A DNA stretch of 64,000 nt. Source: Vibrio sinus (lineage in GTDB: Bacteria; Pseudomonadota; Gammaproteobacteria; Enterobacterales; Vibrionaceae). The translations under genes and the position numbers were made by a program. The stretch is from contig NZ_JAMKMR010000006.1 of NCBI RefSeq assembly GCF_023634645.1, positions 124,001 through 188,000 of the forward strand, written 5' to 3'. The first letter of the stretch is position 1. Each line of letters begins with the position of its first letter. This document shows, in pieces, positions 9,701 to 19,561 of the stretch. Below the pieces are notes generated by a model. That model made no database searches. It saw nothing but the letters and a program-made list of their open reading frames with translations, and was not told the DNA's origin.

Positions 9701-11044
9701 CTAATCAGCGTATTGATGAGCAAGCTCAGTGAACGCTTCTCCTCGCGCCATAAAATTTTTATACTGGTCAAAACTCGCACATGCTGGCGAAAGCATCACC
9801 ATATCATGTGGCTGTAATAATGGAGCGATTGATTCGATGACATCGTGCATTGTGTCATATTGTTTTGCCGAATGATGGAGAGACAGAAACTGCGCAGCGT
9901 CTTTACCAAAACAACATAGTTCGACATTGATAGCCGATAAAGGCTCTTTCAAGTCAGTAAAGTCAGCACCTTTGCCTTCACCGCCAAGCAAAAGATAAAG
10001 CTTACCTTGGCAGCTCAGCCCCGATAAAGCAGCAAGAGTACTGGCGACATTGGTTGCTTTAGAATCGTTTATCCACTTGATGTTATTGTTATCTACCACC
10101 ACCTGGCAACGATGGGTTAGCCCAGTGTAAGACTTCAACGCCTCAAGCCCTGCAACATAATCAATCTTGGCACTATCAAGTAACGCAATGGCTACTAATG
10201 CATTCGCGACATTGTGCCTACCAACTAAAGACAAGTCTTTCGTCGCAAGCACTCTATCTCCATTGGACGTTAAATACTCTTCGTTTTTATAGCTACTTAA
10301 GCCATATTGACTATTTTCGTCTAGACCAAATGTAATAAGCTGGTTTTCCGAAACGCCATCTGGATAAGTGGCGCGATCTGCATGATTAACGATGGAGAAT
10401 TGGGCATGATCAAAGATTTTCAGCTTAGCCTGACGATATTCTTCCATCGACTCATAGCGATCCATATGATCTTCTGAAAGGTTTAAAAACACAGAGGCAA
10501 TCGTAGCTAAGCTGTTGGTGGTTTCTAATTGAAAGCTGGAAAGCTCTAATACATACAATTCGTGATCATGACCTAGCAGATCAAGTGCAGGCACACCGAT
10601 ATTGCCACCAACTCCAACATGAATACCGCAAGCTTTTGCCATTACTCCCGTCAGATCAGTCACCGTGCTTTTACCATTTGATCCTGTGATAGCAATAACA
10701 GGTTTATCAACGTACCAGGCAAACAACTCAATGTCTCCCACCACTCGGCAGCCTTGCGAGATCGCTTGTTGAATTTCCGGAGTTGCAAGCGCAATACCAG
10801 GGCTCAGTACTATCAAATCAGCTTGAGCTAGCCAATCTGACTGCCAGCCACCTGAGTGAAGCTGAATGTGGTCGGCTAGCTGCTCTTTACCTGGTGGGTT
10901 GTCTCTTGTATCTATTACGCGAATACACAGCTCTCTTGGCAAATTATCAAGAAAGCTCACTACCGAAAGACCAGTAACGCCAAGGCCGACAACCAAGACA
11001 TTCTCAATATCGGCCCAAAAATCTGTTGCTTGTTTATCCACCAC
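9701..11044 (-). CDS. murD: UDP-N-acetylmuramoyl-L-alanine--D-glutamate ligase
   Basis: MurD adds D-glutamate to UDP-MurNAc-L-Ala. The 447-residue product has [15 protein letters not shown] at the N-terminal uridine-binding fold, [12 protein letters not shown] as ATP loop, [11 protein letters not shown], and NDSKATN in the C-terminal domain. The start codon is GTG: two GTG codons stand in tandem at 11044 and 11041, after AGTAGGAA. The second has the better spacing and would shorten the protein by one residue. It starts 13 bases after mraY stops. Confidence 0.97.
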   Translation of the reverse strand: MVDKQATDFWADIENVLVVGLGVTGLSVVSFLDNLPRELCIRVIDTRDNPPGKEQLADHIQLHSGGWQSDWLAQADLIVLSPGIALATPEIQQAISQGCRVVGDIELFAWYVDKPVIAITGSNGKSTVTDLTGVMAKACGIHVGVGGNIGVPALDLLGHDHELYVLELSSFQLETTNSLATIASVFLNLSEDHMDRYESMEEYRQAKLKIFDHAQFSIVNHADRATYPDGVSENQLITFGLDENSQYGLSSYKNEEYLTSNGDRVLATKDLSLVGRHNVANALVAIALLDSAKIDYVAGLEALKSYTGLTHRCQVVVDNNNIKWINDSKATNVASTLAALSGLSCQGKLYLLLGGEGKGADFTDLKEPLSAINVELCCFGKDAAQFLSLHHSAKQYDTMHDVIESIAPLLQPHDMVMLSPACASFDQYKNFMARGEAFTELAHQYAD

Positions 11045-11056
11045 TTTCCTACTCGA

Positions 11057-12139
11057 CTATCGCACTTTCAAGGTTGCTAAACCAATCAAAACCAAAACAA
11101 TAGAAATTATCCAAAAGCGTACAATCACTCTTGGCTCAGGCCAACCTTTTAACTCGTAGTGGTGATGTATGGGAGCCATACGAAAGATTCTTTGGCCACG
11201 CAATTTATAGGAGCCAACTTGTAAAATGACCGATACGGTTTCCATAACAAACACACCGCCCATAATCACTAACACAAATTCTTGTCTCACTAATACCGCG
11301 ATAGTACCTAACGCGCCGCCCAAAGCAAGTGAGCCAACATCTCCCATAAATACTTGTGCTGGGTAGGTGTTGAACCATAAAAAGCCCAAGCCTGCTCCGA
11401 CCATAGCAGTACAAACCACCACAAGCTCAGAGGTTTCTGGGATATAAGGAATATGAAGGTAGTTGGCAAAGTTGAAATTACCCGTAGCCCAAGCGATAGC
11501 AGCCATTCCCGCAGAGACCAAAACGGTTGGCATAATCGCCAGTCCGTCTAAACCATCGGTTAAGTTCACGGCATTACTGGTACCCACGATTACGAAATAG
11601 GTAAGAATGATATACAGAAAGCCTAATTGCGGCATCACGTCTTTGAAAAAGGGCACCACTAATTGGGTGGCTGCCGTGTCTTTACCATGAGCATACAGAG
11701 CGAAGGCCACAACTAAGGCAATGGCCGACTGCCAAAAATACTTCCATCTGGCGATCAAACCATCGGTATTTTTACGCACGACTTTTCTATAGTCATCAAC
11801 AAAGCCGATAATGCCATAGCCGACTAGCACCGACAACACAGCCCAGACGTAGGGGTTACTCAAGTCCGTCCATAATAAAACGGTAATCACGATAGATGCC
11901 AAAATCATGATGCCACCCATTGTCGGCGTGCCTCGCTTACTAAAATGAGACTCTGGTCCATCATGGCGGACAACTTGACCAATTTGCAATTTTTGCAAAC
12001 GCTTGATCATGATTGGCCCCATCCAAAGCGACAAGGCTAATGCGGTTAAAATACTAACGATGGCTCTAAAAGATAGATATTCGAACAGCCGAAAAAAGGA
12101 AAAGTATGGCTGTAACAAGTGTGCGAGCCAAATAATCAT
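11057..12139 (-). CDS. mraY: Phospho-N-acetylmuramoyl-pentapeptide transferase
   Basis: MraY moves phospho-MurNAc-pentapeptide onto undecaprenyl phosphate to make lipid I in the inner membrane. The 360-residue product is strongly hydrophobic with about ten helices, the standard length. Key motifs are GFVDDYRKV (the metal-binding Asp pair), [26 protein letters not shown] and [13 protein letters not shown] with the histidine cluster. Its ATG overlaps the murF stop by 4 bases. Confidence 0.99.
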   Translation of the reverse strand: MIIWLAHLLQPYFSFFRLFEYLSFRAIVSILTALALSLWMGPIMIKRLQKLQIGQVVRHDGPESHFSKRGTPTMGGIMILASIVITVLLWTDLSNPYVWAVLSVLVGYGIIGFVDDYRKVVRKNTDGLIARWKYFWQSAIALVVAFALYAHGKDTAATQLVVPFFKDVMPQLGFLYIILTYFVIVGTSNAVNLTDGLDGLAIMPTVLVSAGMAAIAWATGNFNFANYLHIPYIPETSELVVVCTAMVGAGLGFLWFNTYPAQVFMGDVGSLALGGALGTIAVLVRQEFVLVIMGGVFVMETVSVILQVGSYKLRGQRIFRMAPIHHHYELKGWPEPRVIVRFWIISIVLVLIGLATLKVR

Positions 12140-13497
12140 GAATAGGTCTCCTTCAAAGACGCAGCAACTTCGAACATGCGAGCGCTATTTGCCCCTTTGA
12201 CTAATAGGGTATGTGAGTAATTTTCTTCTAATAATAGATGATGGTTTATGTAAGATATCAATTCGTTATGACTAGCAAAGTGATTTCCGTGACAGACTTG
12301 GCTAATTACTTGTGCCGGATCACCAAAGGTTAAGACATGATCAAACGAATATTGAGCCGCATGTTCTGCCACTTCTCTGTGCAATGCTTCACTTTCATGG
12401 CCCAACTCCGCCATATAGCCAAGAATAAGCCACTTTTTTCCTTGATAACAATGCAAAAGGTCGATGGCGGCTTTCATTGCGGGAACGCTGGCATTGTAGC
12501 TATCATCAATAAGAGTGATAGACTCAGTTAAGTTAATCACCTCTACGCGCCCTTTTACATTAGATAAATGCGCAAGGCCGGTTTGTATATCTTTGAGCGT
12601 TGCCCCCATTTCCAAAGCTAGGGCCGACGCGGCGAGCGCATTGCTCACGTTATGGTCACCGACAATCCCAAGTTGCACTGGCGTCGAGCCTTTTGGTGTA
12701 TGCAGAACAAAATCGGCTTCGCCTTTCTCATTCATACGGACTGATGATGGATAAAAGTCTGCTTGTTGGTTGGTGGCGGAAAAGGTGAGCACGTTTTTAT
12801 CGCTAAGCACATCTTCCCACAGCGATTCGCCTTGACTATCTAAGTTAATAATGGCGCTACTGCCTTCTGATAGCCCTTGATAAATCTCACCTTTGGCCTT
12901 TTTTACCCCTTCTAAAGAGCCAAACCCTTCTAAGTGAGCTTCTGCGACATTATTGACCAAAGCTACGTCAGGCTTAACCAACTCTGTGGTATAGGCAATT
13001 TCGCCAATGTGATTAGCGCCTAATTCAACCACAGCGAACTGATCTTCGGGAGTTGAGCGCAATAACGTTAACGGCACGCCCACTTCATTATTAAAGTTGC
13101 CATCGGTGTACATGACTTGACCAATCTGGGCCAAAATACTGCTGAGCATCTCTTTAACGGTGGTTTTTCCGCAGCTCCCCGTGATCGCCGCTGTCTTAGT
13201 CTGGCACTCTTGATGAACCCATTTAGCCATTTTGCCAAGCGCTATCTTGGTATCTTCTACCACCAGTTGCGGTACGGATATATCCTGCTGAGAAGAAACC
13301 AATACCGCACAAGCTCCAGAACTAACAGCATTTTCAACAAACTGATGGGCATCAAAACGCTCACCAACCAGGGCAACAAATAGTGCACCTGAAGCAATTT
13401 TCCGGGTATCGGTTGAAATAGACTCAACCTCAGTATTGTGTCCAACGAGCTTGGCATCGAGTATTTGAGCGAGTGCCTGAAGAGAAACTTTAATCAT
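12136..13497 (-). CDS. murF: UDP-N-acetylmuramoyl-tripeptide--D-alanyl-D-alanine ligase
   Basis: MurF adds the D-Ala-D-Ala dipeptide, finishing the pentapeptide. The 453-residue product shows [22 protein letters not shown] in the N-terminal domain, the ATP loop [21 protein letters not shown], and [18 protein letters not shown] in the C-terminal domain. It overlaps murE and mraY by 4 bases on each side (ATGA junctions), so the three are almost surely one translational unit. Confidence 0.98.
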   Translation of the reverse strand: MIKVSLQALAQILDAKLVGHNTEVESISTDTRKIASGALFVALVGERFDAHQFVENAVSSGACAVLVSSQQDISVPQLVVEDTKIALGKMAKWVHQECQTKTAAITGSCGKTTVKEMLSSILAQIGQVMYTDGNFNNEVGVPLTLLRSTPEDQFAVVELGANHIGEIAYTTELVKPDVALVNNVAEAHLEGFGSLEGVKKAKGEIYQGLSEGSSAIINLDSQGESLWEDVLSDKNVLTFSATNQQADFYPSSVRMNEKGEADFVLHTPKGSTPVQLGIVGDHNVSNALAASALALEMGATLKDIQTGLAHLSNVKGRVEVINLTESITLIDDSYNASVPAMKAAIDLLHCYQGKKWLILGYMAELGHESEALHREVAEHAAQYSFDHVLTFGDPAQVISQVCHGNHFASHNELISYINHHLLLEENYSHTLLVKGANSARMFEVAASLKETYS

Positions 13498-14984
13498 GAG
13501 TTGAGCCCTAATAATGTGTTGGCAGACTCTCGATCAGAATAATGAACCGTTTCGTTTTCCATCACCTGATAGTCCTCGTGCCCTTTCCCTGCAAGAAGAA
13601 TGATATCTTCAGGGCTTGCTGCGTTGAGTGCGTGTGCTAACGCTTTGAATCGATCATGTTCTACTAAAACCTTATTCGGTGTATTAGTACCACGCAAAAT
13701 ATCTGTCACTATTATGTCTGGGCCCTCACTACGTGGGTTGTCATCCGTCACTATGACGTGATCAGCAAGACGTTCTGCGATCTCTCCCATCATGGGCCGT
13801 TTACCCACATCACGATCACCACCACAACCAAAAATAGCCCAGAGCTTGCCATTGCAATGTACTTTTAATGCTTGCAAAGCCTTTTCTAACGCATCAGGCG
13901 TATGCGCATAATCGACCACGACTTTGGCTTGGTTGTCAGATTGAAAAAGCTCCATACGACCTATCACTGGCTTTATAGTATTAGCGTGTTGTACTAGAAG
14001 GGCTTTATCTATACCGAGCTCAAGTAAAGCGCCAAATGCAAGTAGCACATTCGAGGCATTAAACTGACCTATAAGAGGCACATTGAGTGTGCCGCTACCA
14101 TATGCGCCGTCAAACTGGATTTCAATACCTTGCTCAGAGTAGCTGACGGCCTTGGCCCACAATACGCGGCTATATGATTCAAGTGGAGCTTGCAACGACA
14201 CCGCCAAGGCATCGGGTAACTGAGTCATCCAGCGCTTGCCTACCTCGTCATCAATATTAATCACTGGCTTTTTCGTGTCATGCTGAGTGAATAGCATCAA
14301 CTTCGCATCAGCATACTCTTCCATCGTATGATGGTAATCGAGATGGTCACGGCTGAGATTAGAAAACACACCCACATCAAAGGATGTCGCTTTGACTCTA
14401 TTTTGCACCAGTCCGTGAGAAGACACTTCAAGCGCCGTCACCTGCGCGCCCTCTAACTCAAGCTGGTGCAAAGTTTTCTGAATCTCAATCGCACTTCCCG
14501 TTGTATTTAATGCAGGCGTTAGGTTGGATAAAAAACCATTACCTGTGGTGCCCATTACTGCCGCTTTCACACCTGTCAGTTCTAACCATTGGGCAATTAA
14601 TTGGCTTATGGTCGTTTTTCCATTGGTACCTGTTACACCAATCAATCGAGACTGCTGGCGTGGGTACAGGCGAGCGGCCAAGGCGGATAAGTGCGTTGAC
14701 AACTCATCCATATAAACAACAGGGACCTGATTTTTGATTTCAATCGAAGCATGTACATGCTGCTTGCATGCCTGTGCAATAACACAATTGGCACCATTGC
14801 TAATGGCAGCATCAATAAAATTTCGCCCATCGACTTCATGCCCATTGATTGCGACAAACGTCATTCCTGACGATATTTTTCGGCTATCAAGCTCAAGCTC
14901 ACTCACTTCTAATTGAGAGAAAGCGACTTGGCTGAGATCCAGCCAAGGGGAAAGTAACCAAGATAAAGTGAATGGTTGAGTCAT
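13494..14984 (-). CDS. murE: UDP-MurNAc-L-Ala-D-Glu--meso-diaminopimelate ligase
   Basis: MurE adds meso-diaminopimelate as the third stem residue. The 496-residue product contains [12 protein letters not shown] (ATP loop), the carbamylated-lysine region, and [14 protein letters not shown] is the motif that marks meso-DAP rather than lysine specificity, fitting a Gram-negative wall. It starts 11 bases after the ftsI stop and overlaps murF. Confidence 0.98.
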   Translation of the reverse strand: MTQPFTLSWLLSPWLDLSQVAFSQLEVSELELDSRKISSGMTFVAINGHEVDGRNFIDAAISNGANCVIAQACKQHVHASIEIKNQVPVVYMDELSTHLSALAARLYPRQQSRLIGVTGTNGKTTISQLIAQWLELTGVKAAVMGTTGNGFLSNLTPALNTTGSAIEIQKTLHQLELEGAQVTALEVSSHGLVQNRVKATSFDVGVFSNLSRDHLDYHHTMEEYADAKLMLFTQHDTKKPVINIDDEVGKRWMTQLPDALAVSLQAPLESYSRVLWAKAVSYSEQGIEIQFDGAYGSGTLNVPLIGQFNASNVLLAFGALLELGIDKALLVQHANTIKPVIGRMELFQSDNQAKVVVDYAHTPDALEKALQALKVHCNGKLWAIFGCGGDRDVGKRPMMGEIAERLADHVIVTDDNPRSEGPDIIVTDILRGTNTPNKVLVEHDRFKALAHALNAASPEDIILLAGKGHEDYQVMENETVHYSDRESANTLLGLNS

Positions 14985-14995
14985 AATCTACTTAC

Positions 14996-16732
14996 CTACT
15001 CTTTTGTCTTTTTCTTCGCATCGGGTGGGATATTGAGTATTTGCAACGCGCCCTTCATGATTTTGGCAAATACTGGACTGGCGACTGTCCCTCCGTAATA
15101 GTTATCCCCTTGTGGTTCATTCACCATCACAGCAAGTGCCAGCCTTGGATTGCTAATAGGTGCAATCCCTGCGGTATAAGCAAAATATTCATCGCTATAT
15201 TCACCATTCTCCGCTTTTCGGGAGGTGCCTGTTTTTGCCCCGACTTGGTATCCAGGCACCGCCGCTTTCACAGCCGAGCCTCCTGGTTCGGTCACCGCTT
15301 CCAGCATTTTTAAAACACGTTTTACGTTTTCATGGCCAAAAACTTGGCGACCTTTGACTGGGTGGTCGGTCTTTACAATATGTAGAGGTAAATAGTCGCC
15401 ATAATTGCCTAAGGTGGCATAAGCGTGGGCGAGCTGGAGAGGGGTAATACTTAATCCATAGCCAAACGCTAAAGTAGCGATTTCAATTTTCGACCAGCGG
15501 CGACGATTAGGAAAGATACCCGTCGTTTCTCCAACAAGATTCAATCCAGAAAGCTGGCCAAATCCAGCCACACTATACATATGCAAAAGCGTTTCAATCG
15601 GCATTCGTAGTGCAAGCGTTGCTACACCGACGTTACTGGATTTTTGTAGTATCGTGGTCAGGTCGGCTTTACCGACTTTTTCCGTGTCGGTGACCAAACT
15701 GCCGCCCACACGCATGACGCCATTTCCTGTGTCAATCACGGTGTCAGGATTGGCGACACCACTGTCGAGCGCCGCTAAAATAACAAAGGGCTTGACCGTC
15801 GAGCCGGGCTCAAATGCATCAGTAATGACACGGTTGCGCATATTAAAGCTCTTCAGATCGGCACGATTATTCGGGTTGTAGGATGGCGCATTGACCATCG
15901 CCAGTATCGCGCCAGTTTTGACATCAATCAGGACTGCGGATGCCGAGGTCGCGCGATAATCGGCCACCACTTGTTTGATGGCTCGATAAGCAATCGCTTG
16001 AATCCTTTGATCGATCGTCAAAGTGAGCGGTTTTCCTTCTTGGCGTTTTTCCAAAGAGATGTTTTCTACTACTCGTCCGTAGCGATCTTTACGAATGACG
16101 CGTTTTCCCGCTTCGCCAGTTAACCAGTCATCATAACTGCGCTCAACGCCTTCCAAACCATGTCCATCAATCCCGGTCACCCCGACGACATGAGCACTCA
16201 CTTCACCTGCCGGATAATAACGGCGAGATTCATGTTTTAGCCCAATCCCTTTTATCTTAAGCTCGCGTACATAGTTAGCCATCGCAGGGCTAACTTGTCT
16301 CTGGATGTAGATAAACCTGCGCTTGGCATTACTTTTTATTTTATTGACTAGCTCGTGTCTATCGAGGTCCAAAACGTCAGCAAGGGCATACCAACGGTTG
16401 AGATCTTTCAGATCGCCATCTTTAATAATGGTGGCAGGGTCTGCCCAAACGGCATCAACAGGAACACTGACGGCAAGAGGTTCACCATTACGGTCATAGA
16501 TAATACCGCGAGCTGAATGCAAGACTTTTGCTCGAATAGAACGGATATCACCTTGATGGATAAGGTTGCCAGGCTCAACAACCTGTATATAGGCAATACG
16601 ACTGACAAGAGCGGCAAAGGCGACAAAAACAAAGAAAATGACCAGATAAAAGCGCCAACGAATCAGCAAAGGGGCATTTTTTTCGTCGGCGATATCTGGC
16701 TTTGAATTTGGCTTAGGCTGTTTTGGTTTCAT
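14996..16732 (-). CDS. ftsI: Septal transpeptidase PBP3
   Basis: FtsI is the class B penicillin-binding protein that crosslinks septal peptidoglycan with FtsW. The 578-residue product has a short cytoplasmic tail, one membrane helix (about 28-48, FYLVIFFVFVAFAALVSRIA), the pedestal domain with the RGIIYDRNGEPLAVS motif, and a transpeptidase domain. The three active-site motifs are GSTVKPF (catalytic Ser near 310), KSSNVG and AKTGTSRKAE. It overlaps ftsL by 4 bases. Confidence 0.99.
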   Translation of the reverse strand: MKPKQPKPNSKPDIADEKNAPLLIRWRFYLVIFFVFVAFAALVSRIAYIQVVEPGNLIHQGDIRSIRAKVLHSARGIIYDRNGEPLAVSVPVDAVWADPATIIKDGDLKDLNRWYALADVLDLDRHELVNKIKSNAKRRFIYIQRQVSPAMANYVRELKIKGIGLKHESRRYYPAGEVSAHVVGVTGIDGHGLEGVERSYDDWLTGEAGKRVIRKDRYGRVVENISLEKRQEGKPLTLTIDQRIQAIAYRAIKQVVADYRATSASAVLIDVKTGAILAMVNAPSYNPNNRADLKSFNMRNRVITDAFEPGSTVKPFVILAALDSGVANPDTVIDTGNGVMRVGGSLVTDTEKVGKADLTTILQKSSNVGVATLALRMPIETLLHMYSVAGFGQLSGLNLVGETTGIFPNRRRWSKIEIATLAFGYGLSITPLQLAHAYATLGNYGDYLPLHIVKTDHPVKGRQVFGHENVKRVLKMLEAVTEPGGSAVKAAVPGYQVGAKTGTSRKAENGEYSDEYFAYTAGIAPISNPRLALAVMVNEPQGDNYYGGTVASPVFAKIMKGALQILNIPPDAKKKTKE

Positions 16733-17046
16733 TGTGCTGAAAAGGTGACTTCCTTGCTTGAATCAGGACGCTCCATGTTAAGGTCGTTTTTCGCTATGGT
16801 TTCCACTCGGCTGCTATCGGCCAGCGAAGTCTCCTCGATGAGTAAGTTACGCCACTCATCATCGAGTTTTTCCCGAGTAACCAGAGTCTTGTCTTTCTGA
16901 GCAACGGCGATACGAGTATTGTGTGTCGTATACACCACACCTAGCGCCGAACCTAATACCAGCAACATTAAGATGAGAGGCAAACGCCCGACCGTTACTA
17001 AATCTTTAGCAATCAATTTGGCGAGGTTGGGCGAGGACTGGTCCAT
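16729..17046 (-). CDS. ftsL: Cell division protein FtsL
   Basis: FtsL is a small bitopic protein that forms a coiled coil with FtsB and, with FtsQ, activates FtsWI. The 105-residue product has a cytoplasmic tail, a membrane helix at about 23-42 (LPLILMLLVLGSALGVVYTT), and a periplasmic helix rich in charged residues ending in a conserved SRVETIAKNDLNM segment. Sequence conservation is low in this family; position between rsmH and ftsI settles the call. Confidence 0.95.
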   Translation of the reverse strand: MDQSSPNLAKLIAKDLVTVGRLPLILMLLVLGSALGVVYTTHNTRIAVAQKDKTLVTREKLDDEWRNLLIEETSLADSSRVETIAKNDLNMERPDSSKEVTFSAQ

Positions 17047-17052
17047 AATGAA

Positions 17053-18003
17053 TTACAGTTTCTCGGCGACTCGTAATACGGAACTACGCGAGCGTACATT
17101 CGCTTCTATTTCTTGTTTAGATGGCTTAATTGCCTTCCCAATGGCTTTTAAATCAGCAGAGCCCAAAGCTTGAATTTCCTTATCCGTTAATGGCAAGCCA
17201 TGCGGCACTTGCGGGCCTTGGCTTTCCTTACGTATAAACCGCTTAACCATTCTATCTTCCAGTGAATGAAAACTGATCACTGATAGACGACCTTGCGGAG
17301 CCAAAATACTAGCAGCACCTTTAAGTGCAGTATCGATTTCTTCCAACTCACTGTTGATATACATGCGTAAGGCTTGAAAGGTTCGAGTGGCCGGGTGTTT
17401 CTTTTCTTTGAAGCTTTTCGGCGCTGCATCAGATATTAATTTGGCCAACTGAGTGGTGCGTGTCAATGGCTGCTGTTCTTCGTCTTCTCGAAATGCGACA
17501 ATGGCTTTTGCAATTCGTCGCGCATGCTTGTCTTCGCCAAACTCACGGATCACCCAAGTAATATCATCCAAATCGGCCTGAGCTAACCATTCAGACACAG
17601 GTATGCCGCTTGTCGGATCCATTCTCATATCCAATGGGCCGTCTTTCATAAAGCTGAAACCACGTTCCGCATCGTCTAACTGGGGAGAAGACACGCCTAA
17701 ATCGAATAAGACGCCATCTACTTTGCCTACTAAGTCGTACTCTTTCGCATACTGAGCAATATGGGAGAAGGGGCCATGAATAATGGTGAATCTTGGGTCC
17801 TCTATAGTATTGGCTTCAGCAATGGCTTGAGGATCTCTATCGATACTGTACAGACGACCATTTTCATTTAATTTGGTTAGGATTGTGCGGCTATGGCCAC
17901 CTCGACCGAACGTACCGTCAATATAGATACCATCAGGTTTAATCGCTAAACCATCTATCGATTCGTTTAACAATACAGATACATGTTGGAATGGTTCGGT
18001 CAT
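17053..18003 (-). CDS. rsmH: 16S rRNA (cytosine1402-N4)-methyltransferase
   Basis: RsmH (formerly MraW) methylates N4 of C1402 in 16S rRNA near the P site; RsmI, encoded nearby, adds the 2'-O-methyl to the same base. I choose the ATG at 18003 ([19 protein letters not shown], 316 residues, the usual length). In-frame ATGs at 18009 and 18033 and the longer open frame to 18045 are possible but weakly supported. Motifs are [14 protein letters not shown] (SAM site), [15 protein letters not shown], and [16 protein letters not shown]. It is the first gene of the dcw cluster here; no mraZ precedes it. Confidence 0.96.
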   Translation of the reverse strand: MTEPFQHVSVLLNESIDGLAIKPDGIYIDGTFGRGGHSRTILTKLNENGRLYSIDRDPQAIAEANTIEDPRFTIIHGPFSHIAQYAKEYDLVGKVDGVLFDLGVSSPQLDDAERGFSFMKDGPLDMRMDPTSGIPVSEWLAQADLDDITWVIREFGEDKHARRIAKAIVAFREDEEQQPLTRTTQLAKLISDAAPKSFKEKKHPATRTFQALRMYINSELEEIDTALKGAASILAPQGRLSVISFHSLEDRMVKRFIRKESQGPQVPHGLPLTDKEIQALGSADLKAIGKAIKPSKQEIEANVRSRSSVLRVAEKL

Positions 18004-18149
18004 GGTCATCTCGTTAGGCGGTTTAGTCGTCATTGAATACAGCAATCAGTAACTGTGAACTATAACATTGAGGGAAGCTGCGAACACCTCATGATATTGA
18101 GCTAATTCTATTATTTAGAAATTAGTTTTCGTCAGTTGCAAGTAAAAAA
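18004..18149 (-). promoter_or_regulatory. Probable 5' control region of the dcw cluster
   Basis: This short stretch lies between the rnpB terminator and rsmH. Because the terminator is strong, a promoter for rsmH and the genes after it should lie here. On the minus strand a TGTTATAGT sequence (about 18059-18067) resembles an extended -10 box, but no good -35 box accompanies it. There is no room for mraZ, which needs about 450 bases. Confidence 0.3.
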
Positions 18150-18180
18150 CCCATCATAACTTGTTGTTATGATGGGCCTA
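18142..18180 (-). terminator. rnpB rho-independent terminator
   Basis: An 11-base perfect stem, CCCATCATAAC (18150-18160) with GTTATGATGGG (18166-18176), and a 5-base loop. On the minus strand it is followed by a run of six T. It sits just after the 3' end of RNase P RNA. Confidence 0.9.
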
Positions 18181-18186
18181 TAAAAT

Positions 18187-18569
<383 letters not shown>

Positions 18570-18576
18570 GGGGCGG

Positions 18577-18605
18577 ATTGTATAGATAATCGAATCGACT
18601 GTCCA
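18577..18605 (-). promoter_or_regulatory. rnpB promoter (sigma70-like)
   Basis: On the minus strand TGGACA (18600-18605) and TACAAT (18577-18582) stand 17 bases apart, close to the sigma70 consensus. The start point expected about 7 bases downstream agrees with the 5' end of RNase P RNA deduced from its terminal helix. Confidence 0.6.
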
Positions 18606-18606
18606 T

Positions 18607-18636
18607 AGCTATACCCAAGTTACTTCAAGATGGAAG
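18607..18636. repeat. Possible copy of a dispersed intergenic repeat
   Basis: The sequence TATACCCAAGTTACTTCAAG (18610-18629), continuing GATGG, is of a kind I associate with short dispersed repeats in Vibrio and enteric genomes. A diverged relative, ATACCTAAGTTACCTGAAGG, occurs at 51343-51362. The family identity is from memory and not tested. Confidence 0.35.
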
Positions 18637-18637
18637 G

Positions 18638-19498
18638 CTAAAGACTTTCCAATCCCCATTTATACAAGGCATTTTTCTTCAGATTGTGCATCTCTGCGGT
18701 GATGGCTGCCGCTTTTTTAAGAGGAAGCTCCTTTGCCAGTAACGTCAGTAAGCGTATCGCTTCGGCGGGGATTTCATTTTGCGATGTCTCGCGGTAGCCA
18801 TGAACCAGCACCACCATCTCACCTTTGGTGCGATTCTGGTCTAGTTTTACCCACTCGATCAGCTCACCTAACGGCAAGCCTTGTATGGTTTCAAACGTCT
18901 TGGTGAGCTCACGTGCTAACACTACTTCTCTTTCAGAACCTAAGACGTGTAACATATCCTGCAAAGAATCTAGAATTCGATGAGTTGATTCGTAAAATAT
19001 CGACGTATGTGAATGTTTTGCAATCGAATTCAGCTTGTCTACTCGTGCTTTGGACTTTGCAGGCAGAAAACCTTCAAAGCAAAATCTATCTGAAGGCAAA
19101 CCAGAAGCGCTCAGGGCAGTAATCACAGCACAAGCACCTGGCAGAGGGACAACTCTGACACCGGCTTGACGACACTGATGGACTAGGTGGTAACCTGGAT
19201 CGCTAATCAGAGGAGTGCCTGCATCTGAAACCAGTGCTATGGAATGTCCTTGTAGAATTTTTTCGACTAAAACCTGCGCTTTTTGCTGTTCATTATGATC
19301 ATGTAACGCAAAAGTTTTAGTATGGATATTGAAGTAAGATAATAATTTCCCGGTATGTCGAGTATCCTCTGCTGCAATCAGATCGACCTCCGTCAATACT
19401 TCTATCGCCCTTTGGGTGATATCACTCAAATTACCAATAGGAGTCGGGACAATGTATAGAGTTGGGATGTTAGCCGATAAGGTTTTGCTATCTGTCAT
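18638..19498 (-). CDS. rsmI: 16S rRNA (cytidine1402-2'-O)-methyltransferase
   Basis: RsmI adds the 2'-O-methyl group to C1402 of 16S rRNA, the same base modified by RsmH. The 286-residue product has the tetrapyrrole-methylase fold: [15 protein letters not shown] at 14-28, [27 protein letters not shown] and [20 protein letters not shown], the SAM-binding elements. It is separated from rsmH by rnpB and is divergent from lpoA. Confidence 0.97.
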   Translation of the reverse strand: MTDSKTLSANIPTLYIVPTPIGNLSDITQRAIEVLTEVDLIAAEDTRHTGKLLSYFNIHTKTFALHDHNEQQKAQVLVEKILQGHSIALVSDAGTPLISDPGYHLVHQCRQAGVRVVPLPGACAVITALSASGLPSDRFCFEGFLPAKSKARVDKLNSIAKHSHTSIFYESTHRILDSLQDMLHVLGSEREVVLARELTKTFETIQGLPLGELIEWVKLDQNRTKGEMVVLVHGYRETSQNEIPAEAIRLLTLLAKELPLKKAAAITAEMHNLKKNALYKWGLESL

Positions 19499-19561
19499 TT
19501 GTTAACTATCACTTCAACGATTAATATAGAAACACTTTAATATGGAACCTCATAAAAACTC

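Noticed and set aside
9688..9780. Longer N-terminus for FtsW
   Set aside because: It lies mostly inside murD; the ATG at 9687 or 9681 fits spacing and family length better.
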